Shown here in pieces: positions 47,784 through 59,400 of a stretch of 64,000 nucleotides of DNA (positions are counted from its first letter, which is position 1; the number at the start of each line of letters is the position of its first letter). Made by a program: the position numbers and the translations under genes. The stretch is from Pyrenopolyporus hunteri (taxonomy: Eukaryota > Ascomycota > Sordariomycetes > Xylariales > Hypoxylaceae), in assembly GCA_902806595.1 (NCBI GenBank), contig CADCXC010000003.1, positions 2,232,001-2,296,000 on the forward strand, read 5' to 3'. The notes beneath the pieces are model-generated. The model did not search any database. It was not told where the DNA came from and was given only the letters and a program-made list of their open reading frames with translations.

Positions 47784-47867
47784 CCCGTTCGAGGACTCGA
47801 CGTATACCAAAATTTTGAAGACCACTCGCTTTTAAAGCGGGATGCTAACCGACTCTACCAGCTCTAC
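47784..47867 (-). pseudogene. tRNA-like relic
   Basis: On the minus strand TGGTAGAGTCGG matches 11 of 12 positions of the eukaryotic tRNA A box. It is followed by an anticodon-arm-like CCCGC-TTTAAAA-GCGAG (four of five pairs) and a B-box-like TCGAGTCC. The D arm is short by about two bases, the variable region is unusual, and no acceptor stem forms, so a functional tRNA is unlikely. A neighbouring AGCTCTA...TAGAGCT hairpin (from about 47860) lies immediately upstream. Confidence 0.3.
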
Positions 47868-48618
47868 CAACCATAGAGCTTGGATCGCCACTGGTTTCCC
47901 ATTTTGACCACATTGGATCGGGATGGTGTTCTGTCTGCGACGCTCCGCTCTGACTCTGGGGAATGGGGATGGCTACGTAGATACGACGAAAAGAATACAT
48001 AGGGCGTTTGGGTGCAGCGACAAAAAACTTGTTGGCGGGGAGGCAGTAGTGAGTGTTATGCGTGCCGTGTATTATATGGAACGACCGAGCAGCGTATATA
48101 TATAACTCCAGCAGCTGTCAAGAAATGCTATGGTGTGAGCTCTTCTCGAGCATAGTCCCGGCGAGCTACGTAACGCTTTTATCTTCTCTTTTGCTAACAT
48201 TTGTTGGTAATAGACACCCACAAACCAGGCGGATGTTATCGCGGGTGCGTAACATCTATTCAACGAGAACGGAGCTTGATGCTGACCTACGACAAGTATC
48301 CCCAGTTGGGATAGAAGTTTGGAGGGTTATGCTAATGTTGTGCAGTTGCCTAGCGATTACTAGACGCTCTCCGATATGATAACTTCTAGTTATACGTATG
48401 TCGAGCAGTAAGCATGAGGTATTTCAAGGTAAAGCTATATGGGGGTTCCTTTGAAATTTTTATTGATTTTTTTCTCCCTTTCTTATTTAGAAATGATGTT
48501 TATGAGTCCTGCTGCGAGAAGTCTAAGCTACCTTACCTACCAGACAAGTCTCATGCATATGAGACAGTAATGGTTGGGTAAAGAGCCGTGCTGACGGTTT
48601 CTTCGTTCCCCTTGGTTC

Positions 48619-48677
48619 CATTCATTCATTCATTCATTCATTCATTCATTCATTCATTCATTCATTCATTCATTCAT
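48619..48677. repeat. (CATT)~15 microsatellite
   Basis: Uninterrupted tetranucleotide repeat of about 59 bp in the 3' flank of the hypothetical gene at 48791-49453; likely polymorphic between strains. Confidence 0.95.
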
Positions 48678-48790
48678 CCTCCCCCTTCCCACCCTCTAAA
48701 CACTACTACCCATCCGTTACCGTCCCAACGGTCCAGCGTCCGTCCCGCCTCTCTCACCAGCTCTTCTCTCTCCCTCTCCATCCCCCCTTC

Positions 48791-49453
48791 TCACTTCCCC
48801 CCCGCCTCACTACCACTACCACTACCACTCCCATCCTCGCTCCCCACCCTCGTCGGCTGCGCCGTCTCCCGCGCCGTCGTCCCGCTCCACTCGCTCGGCG
48901 GCACGTCCGGCACCAGCGCGCTCAGCGTCGTCCGCCGCAACCTCTCGTACTCGTCCTCCCCCCGGACCGCGCCCACGGCGTCGGAGTCGAAGTCCGAGGA
49001 GTGGTTCGGGTCGTTGATGTTAGGATCATTGGGGTTGGGGTTATTTGGAGTGTTGTCGCCGCGCCCAACGACTCGCTCCGGCCCCCGGTACACCTCGTCC
49101 CCGACCTCGTCCGCCTCGCTCACGGCGCCCACGCGCACGAACCGCACCGCGAAGGCCCCCCCGGCGTCCCCGCGCCCGGCAGGTCGCAGCACGCGCTGCG
49201 CGGCGTCCGCGAGCGAGGCCCAGAGGGCGGAGTCCGCGGGGTCGAAGCGTAGGGAGGAGGATTCGGGAGACTGGGATTGGGATTGGGATTCGGCTTGGGC
49301 GGAACCGGAACCCCCCAGCGCCTGCGCGTACAAGGTGATCTGGTACGGCCGCCGCGGGCACGGGTAGCGGTAGGTCGTGTCGTCGAGGAGCGGCAGGAAG
49401 GACCGGTGTTGCGCGGAGGAGGGGGAGGTGGCGTTTGCTGTTGGGCTGGACAT
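48791..49453 (-). CDS. Hypothetical protein, 220 residues
   Basis: I do not recognise this protein. Evidence for a gene is one open frame with a sensible start (ATG 49451-49453) and a clear order of conserved-looking and low-complexity parts. Residues about 17-45 (HRSFLPLLDDTTYRYPCPRR, then PYQITLYAQ) and the block DSALWASLADAAQRVLRP look like a folded domain. The DEYERLRRTTLSALVPDVPPSEW segment near the C-terminus also looks constrained. Between them are a Gln/Ser run, a D/N/P repeat (PNNPNPNDPNINDPN) and a final (Gly-Ser)n tail. An upstream in-frame ATG at 49729 would add 92 mostly Pro/Lys-rich residues and is less likely. A poly-T run on the plus strand at 49453-49464 puts a poly-A leader just before the start. 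Strong GC bias weakens the call. Confidence 0.55.
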   Translation of the reverse strand: MSSPTANATSPSSAQHRSFLPLLDDTTYRYPCPRRPYQITLYAQALGGSGSAQAESQSQSQSPESSSLRFDPADSALWASLADAAQRVLRPAGRGDAGGAFAVRFVRVGAVSEADEVGDEVYRGPERVVGRGDNTPNNPNPNDPNINDPNHSSDFDSDAVGAVRGEDEYERLRRTTLSALVPDVPPSEWSGTTARETAQPTRVGSEDGSGSGSGSEAGGK

Positions 49454-50929
49454 TTTTTTTTTTTTGGGCGGCTTGGACTTTGGACTTTGGATTTTTGGTG
49501 GGAGTTGGAGCGGGGGTGCGCAGAGGGAGGATGTGTTTGGGTTGGGTTGGGTTGGTGAGGGTTGATGCGATAGCTTTGGAAAAAAGGGGGGTGAAAGGTG
49601 TTGGTTGGATTTGCGCTCCTGACTTTCTTTTCTTAAGAAGGGCGGCGGTAGTCTTTTGTCGTTTGGGGAAATCCAAAGAAATAAGCGGAGACCTTCAAGA
49701 AAGCAGACGTGGGTTATAATGCCTTCCATGACGAATGTGTTTGTGTCTCCGCCATGATATCGTGACGAGTTGAACCTATCGGTTCAGACCCCATGAATAA
49801 TAGGGAGTCATCATTGTTAAGTCGAACTCAACGCCATATACCTATTAGGAATAGGTAGGTAGTTGTGGATGTGCGCCTCTACTCTACGTCTCGAGACCGG
49901 CGCTACGGCCTTTGAGAAACATCGTGAGTCAGCCTAGTGTTGTTATGTGCCCGGCTTGGTGGTTTAACAGCAAAGGATATCATATCTATTTAGGTAGGCG
50001 CCCAGAGCTCCAACACCGTTATAGTATAGGGCCTGGATAGTACTCAACCCCAATTGTTTTCCCAGGCTTTAAACTCTGGAATTATATGCCCCCTAGTAAT
50101 AGGGGCGAGCCCCGGAGACGTGACTCCTATTTGCTGTCTAGCTCTCTATAGGTGTAGGACATGACAGCACTATTCTGTCACCGGTAGCACGTACCTAGGA
50201 TAACCTGTTGTGCCTCTCCACGCCATTAGGGAGGTAGTCATTCCCAAAGCGAAAAAATTCCCCTATGATCCTACTGGGACCCGGCTCCGCCTATTCAGAC
50301 AAGCTCCTATATATAGATAGGTAACTTAGTGTTGCTTGGCCTGCGTACCTGTCACATGATCCTATCTCAACCCATGTCTCCACGAACTGTGGCTGGGGAC
50401 GGCTATAGAGGGTTGACTATTTTCATGCAGCTAACTTAGTTTTGACATACGTTTCGGGGTGGTATTTATTAAGCCCCATTACGATGTAGATAGTACTGGA
50501 CGGTATGACGTTACAACATAACTACCTACCTATATGCCGTCTAACATCAGGTGTTAAATATAAAAGCATCATAAACCCTTTGATGCTAGTATAGACAATT
50601 CACCTAGTACGGAACGCGTTGAATACAATTCTCTTAATGTTAGTTTCACTGATTTATTTATATTTCTAATCGGTGTTGAATGATTCCTGAGGCTAGTCTA
50701 AGGAACTTTCGAACGACGGAGGCTCGAACGAACGAACCCGCCGCCCCCTCGTCTGTCTATCCACAACGACACCAACATCTATTATGAGTTCTTTGAATCC
50801 AAGACAGTCCGCTACGAACTCGGTATGCAAGCAGAACACCATTAAAAGTTTTGGGAATCGCGGGCCACACCGGGGTCAGGGTACCTAGTACCTAATACCT
50901 ACCTAGGTAGGTAGCTAGTCTCGTCGCGC
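49454..50929. other. Intergenic upstream of the hypothetical gene
   Basis: 1.5 kb, no gene supported. TAGGTAGG/TACCTAGG elements near 49853 and 50895-50915, the last just beyond the nitroreductase stop codon. Confidence 0.55.
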
Positions 50930-51891
50930 CTAAGCACCCGAGACCTTGAGACGCTCCTCGATGGGCTTCTGGTCCTTGGGGCTGGCCTCGCCGGTGCGAC
51001 CGCCGAAGACGAGCTGCGCGTTCAGTTTCCAGCTGTCGGGGATGCCCCACTCGCTGGCGACCTTGTTGTCGATCAGGGGGTTGTAGTGTTGCAGGTTGGC
51101 GCCCAGGCCCTCGGCCGACAGCGCCGTCCACACTACGAACTGGAGCATGGCGTCCGACTGCGACGCCCAGATGGGGAACTTATCGCTGTACAGCGGGAAC
51201 TGGGCCTGCATGTTGTTGACGACGTCCTGGTCCTCGAAGAACAGGACCTATACGTTGGTTAGCCATCTGGGTTGTCCGAGATAGAAGCTGTAGCGAGACG
51301 ACTTACGGTGCCGGCGGCGGACTTGAAGAGGTTCATGCGGGTGGCGGTGTGTTCCCAAGCATCTTCGGGCACGATGGTCTTCAGGATATCGGTGGCGAAG
51401 CCCCAAAGCTTGTCGTGGTCGGCGCCGAAGAGGATGAGCACGCGGTTGGACTGAGAGTTGAAGGACGAGGGGACTTGGAAGATAGCCTCCTTGACGATCT
51501 CCTGGATGCGCTCCTTGGAGATGACGAGGTCCTTGTTGAGAGCGTAGTGAGAGCGGCGAGCCTTGATGAGCTCTAGGAGGGAGTCGGCCTTGATGGGGGC
51601 TGCCATTTTGGTACTATAGGAGGCTGAGGGTGACGAAGCAATGGGGTTCTGGTTGGAGGAGGTGGTCGTCTTCGCCTGCGGCTTAAAGGGACGACACTGG
51701 GAGGCGCTGTAGGTGAATAAGGATCTCTGAGGGCAAGTGGACGCGAGAGTCTTGAGAGCTAGGTGGGATGTCTTGTAAGTCGCAAGGGAGGATGTGGTGA
51801 TGGCTGAGGTGGTGGTGGTAGCAGCTATGGTCGAGGATGTACCGAGTCTGGCAAAGGAAAAGACGGCTGAAGTGAGCATATGAGGGCGCAT
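50930..51891 (-). CDS. Nitroreductase family protein (fungal HBN1/FRM2-like), possibly mitochondrial
   Basis: Predicted FMN-dependent nitroreductase of the fungal Frm2/Hbn1 type, linked in yeast to lipid signalling and oxidative stress. Minus-strand exons 51307-51891 and 50930-51247 with a 59-bp intron give 300 residues. The catalytic fold starts at MAAPIKADSLLELIKARRSHYALNKD and continues with FQVPSSFNSQSNRVLIL, ILKTIVPEDAW and WASQSDAMLQFVVWTALSAEGLGANLQHYNP. Family enzymes are about 200 residues, so the first 95 residues are extra. They are rich in Ser/Thr/Ala/Arg with almost no acidic residues, like a mitochondrial presequence. The internal Met at about residue 96 could start a cytosolic form. 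Confidence 0.88.
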
Positions 51892-54639
51892 TGCGGACTA
51901 TTTATTTAGCTGCCGCGCTAGAAAGCTACCGAAGCCAACGCCTGCCTGTGCTACTGAATACGTAGGTACTATAGTACTATATACTACAGTACTTTTGACA
52001 CAAATGGGCAAGAGCCAACCTCTCGTGTCGATTGTGTGCTAAATTTCTTGCTCAAAGGGCGAGTGGCTGCATGGGGGAACGACAACAAGAGGAAGGAAGT
52101 GTCCAGAAGCACGCTATCTGCTCCAATATGTATCCCCCACCTCCTTAGTGTGTCGAATGCCCCGCTGACGCATCCCTCCTAATCTTTAAAACCGATCGAG
52201 GGGTAGAAGTATATGCGTATACGATAATACCCATTATGTTGGTGAACATTGGCCAATTCCATGTGAGCGCACATGTACCCACGCAAAGTACCTAATGCAC
52301 CTATCTTGGGTGGGCATCCCTGCTCGTACATACATTATATACATGTACATACGTGTGGTGCTATATGCCAAACATCGACCTCGACCCTCAGGGTTGGGGC
52401 TATATTTCCGCTTCCGTATGGGTAATTGGGAATTGCTTTTCTGGTAAACCGTTGGCCGTTACGGGAAGGGTTACTAACATCTTATTAGTGGACTATAGAC
52501 TATTTAGGACACGGTGATACCTAAGAAGCGTATTGACTATTATAACGGCTCCTTGATTCTTTTAAGCCAAATATGGAATACGTAATACATTGTAGATATG
52601 TACATGTGTATAAAGAGAAAATAAAAGAGGAATGCATGTGGTTGATCAAGGCCAAGTGTGCCTATATTCCCTAGCAACTTACACGACCTAAGTGAGGAGG
52701 TACCCGATTGTAGAGTGGCCCGTTTTCATACGCCATATCTTTGTCGATTACACCCTTCCCCTAGCACGGGTACTTGCATGTGTACCTGAGAGGTAGGTAG
52801 GTAGGTACTTACGTGCTGGTACAACTACGTAAGAGGTATCGTTCGTTCTGTCTTACCAATCCGCGGATCCACTATAACGCGGCGATATTATACGGTTAAG
52901 GTTGAGGTCAACTTTCGCAATCGTCTTGTGTAGCGCAGCCTATTCCAAAAGGCAAGGGCTAACTGGACAAGTTTCGGTAAGCGCTGCAGGGTGGGGTATG
53001 ATGATACGGCGCAAGGTCCCAGACTATTTCTTGCTTACACATCTATTCATAATCTTCTCCCACCGCCATCATCCTGATTTCCAAATCATTTGAAATCACA
53101 CTTTTCGAGAGCAGAGAGCGAGCAACAGAGCCATCTTCGTCGAGTCTAAGCTGTCCGCCTGCTGGTTCCATGGAACATGAGCTCCGGCATACCCTGGCTT
53201 ACTGTCTAGGTCGAGTCGAGTCGTCGGCGTGCTAAGAAAAAAAAATTATTTCTCTCGGACCGCCGTTTCTTTTCGTCGTTCCTTTTTCTTCTTTCCTGCT
53301 TCCGTCTTTTAATTAGACGAGGTGAGGCTCTTTTTCTTTTTTCGTCTTGTGCATCCTGCAGCGAGGGAAAAAAAGCGACGTTTCACGCGACTTTACCCCG
53401 CGGTTCATATCCAACTCGACTATTGTCGCCTTATTAGCCGCCTTTGCGCGTTCGGCAATCGCTTGACGTCGCAACTTGTATGAGACATTTGCTTCCCGCG
53501 CTTAGTTCGATACCACCGTACTCCTTCTATCCTCATTACTCTGCTTCGGCCCTGTCGCTAAGGTAACATATCCTTTAATTTATGTTACGAGCGTCGGCGT
53601 CTTGGGTGTGGTGTGAAGGAGCGGCGTAGGTACTATGCACGCGGCAATATTTCAATCTTCTGAGTATACGGATCGGCATCAATATGTCCAAGGGCAAATG
53701 TATTATCCGTAACCTGGTTCGCATATACAGCTATCTATAGTCACCTGTCCCATCTGGGAATCCACTGCGTCTTGTCTTGGAAATTCCAGGTCGATTGCTT
53801 ATCTCCGTATCTTACTATATCCTACTGACGTCGCTTATTCGGAGATTAAGGGCCGCACTTACAGAACTATTATAGGCGGGTAAAAATCCCAATATATTAC
53901 ATAGCCGACCGATTAGATCTATCCGAAATGCATCGAACTTATGAGAGTAGCTGAACTTTGCTTAGCCGCCTAGTCGCGGGCCCAGCTAATACTTTCCCTC
54001 GACTTCCTACCAGGTACCGCGATCCTGCGGCGCGGGACCTGGCCCATTTCCAGATCGGGCAATTTTAGGTGACTTTGGCCTATCCCATGTCGAGTTGACT
54101 ACCTACCTATGCTCTGACACGGTGATTGGTATTATTATTATTATGAAAAGGGACTAAGAAACATCAAAGCATCCCACTAATACGCGCGGCGCGTAGCAGC
54201 TCTACTCGGGGGATTACGGATCGGATGGTTAAGGGATCAATGCACTTTGATATCGCAACTCACTTATATTGTACGTCCTCCGTGCGGGTTTTCTATGTAC
54301 AGTTCCGTTTCCCGTAGACAGATAAGCTTTTAAGAGCATCGTATTACCTCCGCAGCATTTTCCCCTGCGCAAGCACCCTTAGAGTCCCGTGCCTCCTCGC
54401 ATGCAAACTCCCGTACTGCAAGCTGGAATGGAAGTATCCACCCTGTAAATCGAACCCGTCTAGTCCGGGCTCGTCCAGCTTGCGCAAACGCCTGACCTCT
54501 AGACTATGTTTTTGTGACCCCGCATGCTATGAACCGTAAAAGCAAAAACCATGAACCTAAATGGTTCCTTTGGATGACCGCAGGAATCTTGTGCTCCTAA
54601 CAGATATGCTCCCCTGGCCTTCCAAAGGAAATGCTATTT
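51892..54639. other. Gene-poor gap of 2.7 kb
   Basis: No gene supported. Contains TACATGTA/TAGGTAGG elements (about 52330-52350 and 52790-52810), a C/T-rich stretch at about 53265-53350, an ATT microsatellite near 54130 and a tRNA-like relic at 54440-54512. Confidence 0.55.
54440..54512 (-). pseudogene. tRNA-like relic (Glu/Asp-like D arm)
   Basis: On the minus strand TAGTCTAGAGGTCAGG resembles the D arm of fungal tRNA-Glu, and a box-B-like GGGTTCGATTT follows about 50 nt later. Between them the anticodon arm and the T stem are not convincing, so it looks like a decayed tRNA copy. Confidence 0.3.
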
Positions 54640-56472
54640 TTACCACGTCTCGGTAATGTACTGCCCGACGTCCCGCTTCAGGTCCCAGAATTTCTTGGCC
54701 TCGTCGTACTGTAAGTTGCCCCTTTTCGTGGCCACTTTGATAAGGGCTTCCTCGACGCCTTCTCCCATACCCTTGGAGCTTCCGCAGACGAAGACACGCC
54801 CGTCAACCGAGTTGATGATGGACCACACGAGCTCCGCCTGGTGGATAACCTCGTCCTGGACGTAACGACTCTCGCCACGTCGGCTCTGAACAACTTTCTT
54901 GACTCGATCCTCGTGTACGCCCCATTCTCCGCCGTATAGCTCGTCTACGAGGGAGTCTCGGATGCCCTGAAGAACCCACACTTTGTTGGCACAGTTAGCG
55001 TTCTTTAGGCGATGCTGGACAAAGCCACGGAATGGTGCGATGCCGACACCGGCTCCGATAAGGAGCATCGGGCCATCGGAAACGAATTCCTTGGCTAACG
55101 GGTTGGCCATGAGTCCCTTGAACATTGGGATATAAAGCTGGGGAGCGCTGGCTCCCGCGCCTTGGAGTTCGATGAACTTGCGGCATTGGCGTTCAAAGAA
55201 GCCCGAGCCGACGCCTGTTCGCTGTCCCGCCCGCCAGTCAGCCGTCTCTTGAACGGTGACGGCTATTTCAATAAGGCGGTGCTGCTTTCCGTCGCGGACG
55301 CCGTAAGACTCATGAGGGTCGTTCGATAAGGAGTAGAACCGCGGCATCAATTGCTGGAGTACCGAGAAGAGTAGATCCAAAGGCGGCTTAGCGGAGGGGA
55401 AGGCGCTCAGGATCTGGGCAAGGGAGATGTGCGGTCCGGTCCGAAGGTCGCAGAAGACACCCTGTCCCTCGCTGGCACAGAGGAACATGAGTATCTTCTT
55501 CTCGTTAGGGTCGAGAGCATACTCGGCGAGAACTCGTAGCAGAGATTTGGTAGGAGGGTACGACTGAATGTCGGTACACCACGTTAGCAAATCTCGGCGG
55601 GTGGTGACCAATTCCCGAGCCCGGTCTTCTCCCCAGACGGTGGGCCAACGGCCACGGGTAGTGCGCAGCAAGACGGGCTTGCCTCGTAGGTAACGTGGAA
55701 CAAGCAATAAGTCGAGGACCTGTTCCACGGCGGCGCTATCGTTGGGGGCTGATACACCGATGGCACCCCCGACCTTGAAGTCCACACCTTCCTCATGGGG
55801 GTAATCAGTGATGTCAAGGTCGAAGTGATAGGTGCGCTTCTCAGCACCGGGCTTCGTCAGCTCGCGGGTGTTGTGGATTTTCGCAGGGAAGACATGGTGG
55901 GGATGGTGAGGTTGAACAAAGGACGGAGGCTGGATTGAAGTATCGAGGTCTTCAAGGCTGAGGTTCTTTAGGGCAGCTTCGGCGGAGGTTGAACCCTCGC
56001 TTTCGAGAGAAACAGCCGAGTCGGTTGGCGACGGTGTTGTTGAGGCACGTCGAATGGACTGAAGGAAGGTGACCTGTTCCGGCATATCTTGAACCTTGGT
56101 CAAGACAGTGGGTATCTCATCAATCTTCAAGCCCAGCGAACGGAAGGCGTCGTTGTCCGGGAGAGGAACGCGCTCATACTCGACACCTTCCTCTTTCTTC
56201 TGCGGGTTCATGCAGCAGCCACCGCCACAGCATCGCTTGAGCAGTTGCTGCGTTGTTTCGCCAGTAATTCGCTGCACATCGGCTGGACTCTGAGCAATCA
56301 GTCTCGTGGAAGCTCGGCGTCTTCGAGGGGTTGGCTCCAGTGGCTGAGGTTCATCCTGATCTTCAGAGTCCTCGGAATAGGTGAGCGAAGGGGCGACAGA
56401 GGGAGTACAAATTTCCTCCTCGGACAGGTAATCAGACGTCGTGTCGACGAGCTGTTCGATCTTGACAGACAT
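54640..56472 (-). CDS. FAD/NADPH oxidoreductase resembling P450 reductase without flavodoxin domain
   Basis: Single-exon gene for 610 residues. From about residue 190 it matches the FAD- and NADPH-binding half of diflavin reductases (cytochrome P450 reductase, sulfite reductase flavoprotein). Visible motifs are the FAD motif RFYSLSNDP (378-386), the NADPH loop GAGVGIAPFRGF (473-484), VCGSSKGMG (562-570) and a terminal Trp610 like the aromatic that stacks on FAD in P450 reductases. The FMN-binding flavodoxin domain normally in front is absent. Instead there is an acidic/Ser-rich N-terminus, an Arg cluster (PRRRRAST) and a cysteine knot-like CCGGGCC at 81-87. Electrons therefore must go to a separate partner, which I cannot identify. 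Possible alternatives are a ferredoxin-reductase-like or a metal-linked role. Confidence 0.82.
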   Translation of the reverse strand: MSVKIEQLVDTTSDYLSEEEICTPSVAPSLTYSEDSEDQDEPQPLEPTPRRRRASTRLIAQSPADVQRITGETTQQLLKRCCGGGCCMNPQKKEEGVEYERVPLPDNDAFRSLGLKIDEIPTVLTKVQDMPEQVTFLQSIRRASTTPSPTDSAVSLESEGSTSAEAALKNLSLEDLDTSIQPPSFVQPHHPHHVFPAKIHNTRELTKPGAEKRTYHFDLDITDYPHEEGVDFKVGGAIGVSAPNDSAAVEQVLDLLLVPRYLRGKPVLLRTTRGRWPTVWGEDRARELVTTRRDLLTWCTDIQSYPPTKSLLRVLAEYALDPNEKKILMFLCASEGQGVFCDLRTGPHISLAQILSAFPSAKPPLDLLFSVLQQLMPRFYSLSNDPHESYGVRDGKQHRLIEIAVTVQETADWRAGQRTGVGSGFFERQCRKFIELQGAGASAPQLYIPMFKGLMANPLAKEFVSDGPMLLIGAGVGIAPFRGFVQHRLKNANCANKVWVLQGIRDSLVDELYGGEWGVHEDRVKKVVQSRRGESRYVQDEVIHQAELVWSIINSVDGRVFVCGSSKGMGEGVEEALIKVATKRGNLQYDEAKKFWDLKRDVGQYITETW

Positions 56473-59400
56473 GGTGATCGAGGTGTATTAGTGCCTAGGT
56501 ATACACCTTTTTGCTGAGAGGGCTTAATCGCCGATCGAAGCCCAATTGGAGGAGCAGGAGGAGTAGAAGTCGTCCGGCACAATTACGAAAGAGTGAATTA
56601 AGCACTAAACCACCGTCCGTCTCGAAGAGTTGATTGGCGGGGGAGGGGGTTGTGAATTGGAGGCAACTTTTTCTCTCTCCCTATTTACGCGTCGTGTCGT
56701 GGAAAGATTTGTTCCCTTTTTGGAGAATTGCGTCTGGGGTGTCAGTCTCGAAGTAGGTAAAATGTGGGGGTTTGTGCTGGAGGCGTAATAATTGAATGCA
56801 CCACAAAGAATCCAGGAGCACAGGACGACTTATAAAGTAGGTATGTAGAGGTCGAACCGAAGACAACGTGCAAACGGACAAGCACGAGTCTGTTAATCGA
56901 AACTGTGGAAAGGGGCAAAAGGAGGAAAGTTACCTAGATAAAAGATAAAAAAAAAAGGAGAGACACACGATAATATCGTGATATCAACGAAATTGTCTGT
57001 GGAAATCGGACGGGTTAGTCAGGAAATTTCCTCAGAGGAGAAAAAAAAAAGACGTCGATCTGTTGTTATTTCAATCTTCCTCGGGTTTGTTGAAGTGATG
57101 ATGGCAGGGGGGGCAGAAGGGCAGAAGGGGCGAAGGCAAAAGCCCTATCAGATGGTCAGATTGCGGTGGCCCACATCAATTTAGGGTGGAGAAGCGCAGA
57201 TGCTGGAGGGGCCATAGGTACATGTAGCTCTTTGCCGATTGCCCCCAAGAGCAGAATTAGAGGCTGGTACGGCTAGCACTGTATACTGGTTACCCACTTG
57301 GGCAAAGAGGAGGATACATGTACCTAGGTAGTTGTGTTCGCATACAAATTCGCGGCGCTGGGGAGGGTTCAGGCGTATATATACGGAGGTGACAGGTATT
57401 GAATGTTCTTAGTAGAGGTTACACAGGATAAATGTCTACCTGTGTACCTACATACATGTAGATAATGTACGTACAATACATACCTACCTACCTAAGGTAG
57501 GTACCCAATTCTCTAGGTATGACGCTAGACATATGTATCCCCCCTCCGGTCATTGCCGAACAAATTTTGTGAATTTGTGGTAACGAGGTCTTGTGTCACC
57601 CGTCAAGTTTCCATGATACATAATCAACGGCCTGTTTTCCCCCGTCGATCCCTCATGATTAGGTCAACGTACGCATTTTACCTGTAGGTGATATTTGATA
57701 ACACGGTCCGATTCATGCTTCCGCTTTCTCAGCCATTACTGTACAACATATAGTACGCAGAGTAAGGAGGTAGGCATATTCGCGTTTATACCTACAAACA
57801 ATATTCTCCAACCCTTTTCGCATGCCACTCGCCAGATCATGCCTTAAACCCCCTCTCGTTAGGTTGACATGGCCTAGCGCCACCACGGTAACTGCGGTCG
57901 GTGGTAAAGGGACGACGGCAAGTGATGATATAGCGGCATTGCTCATCAATCAGCCTGCACCAAGTAGAAAAAATGATAGGTATCCTCCGGCGCTGCCCAT
58001 CATTGGAATTATATGTACCTTTCTGGTTGGTCGGCCGCGAATTGCACAATATTTCATCACTTGACCAAATCGTTAATCGGCATTGGTCTGAGCCTGCTGC
58101 TGCCCGTCAACCCCGGATCGTCTCCTCCACAAAACCGGGGCCCTCTCGAGCCGAAATGTGCGAATACGGCGTCATCATTCGACACGATCTAGTCTAGCCC
58201 TGCTTCCTCGGTTGCAGCTAGAGTTATAAGTCGTGTTGTTTCACCGGTTAAGGAGCCGTAAGGGAAGTTAGGCAATTAGACCCGAAGGCCGCAAGATAAT
58301 TATCTACCATACGTATGTCGATACGTCGCAGGATACCCGAGTTGGTCCTCTTCCGCGCCAAGTACCTTACATATGCGCATAGATCAATATGGCATAATGC
58401 GTACCTAGACATACCTTGGGAGCGTATCTTACCGCGGACATGTAGGAGAAAATAGCCTTGTTCTCGTGCTGGCGGGAATCGTAACTTGCTGTTTAGGCTC
58501 TTTACCGGGTCGACCGGTAACGTAATCTCGGGCGCCCCTTTTCCCTCTGGGCGCACGAACTGATGTAATTGACGGAGTCTTCCCGAATATTTCTAATAGT
58601 CGTGTCAACACATTGTGCCGATGGTCATGTGGGAAAATGTCGGTCCTCTTGGACGAGAGACGAAACGCAGCGATTATAAACGAGAAGGATGCAGTGACTT
58701 GTTTGAGTTTAATATTTCTAGTAGATACCTACCTACCTACGTAAGTATCTTATGTAGGGTAATAAGTGAAGCCACTCGGCTAGGTATATACCATCGTGCG
58801 GTAACTCGGAACGAGTACATACGGATGTTCTCGGTTCTAGAAGCACAGTATCAAGCACGGTGAGGTACTTCCAAATGTAACCTGCTAGCCTTGATATGGA
58901 CAGCACATCTTTTTCTTCTTCCCCCTTTTATTTGTCGTTCCCTTTTTCTCGTTCTGAAGGAATGGGGGATCGGGGGATCGAACGGGCAGCAATCTAATCA
59001 ATCAACCACCAAACTTGGGCGAATGGATGGAACCCGAGCTCAACCATTGCGAGTACGAATATTTATCAATCTAATCAGCGGAACCCGCCGATATCGGAAT
59101 CCGGAGCGTTGTTCAACAGATACTGTATGTACGTACCGCGGTATTATGTACCTCCTCTTTCCCATTGGCGAGCGTTGCACAGCCTAAGCATGTTTCGGGA
59201 AACGAGGAGCAGGATCGATCAGATAAAAAAGAAAAAGGCTTGGGGCCTGGCTTCAATTCCAATTCCCCGGGAAATGAAGCCAAGTGCCGAAAATTAAAAC
59301 AAAAATGCTCCAGAAAATACCTGGCGCCAGGGCTTTGGCTGGCTGTTGAGCCTCAATACTACGCACTATGCACACACGATGCGATACGATACAACATACA

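Larger units (their letters stand above)
47781..48790. other. Intergenic DCR2-hypothetical (convergent), tRNA-like relic and microsatellite
   Basis: 1.0 kb without a supportable protein gene. It holds a degenerate tRNA-like stretch (47784-47867) and a CATT tetranucleotide repeat (48619-48677). Confidence 0.55.
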
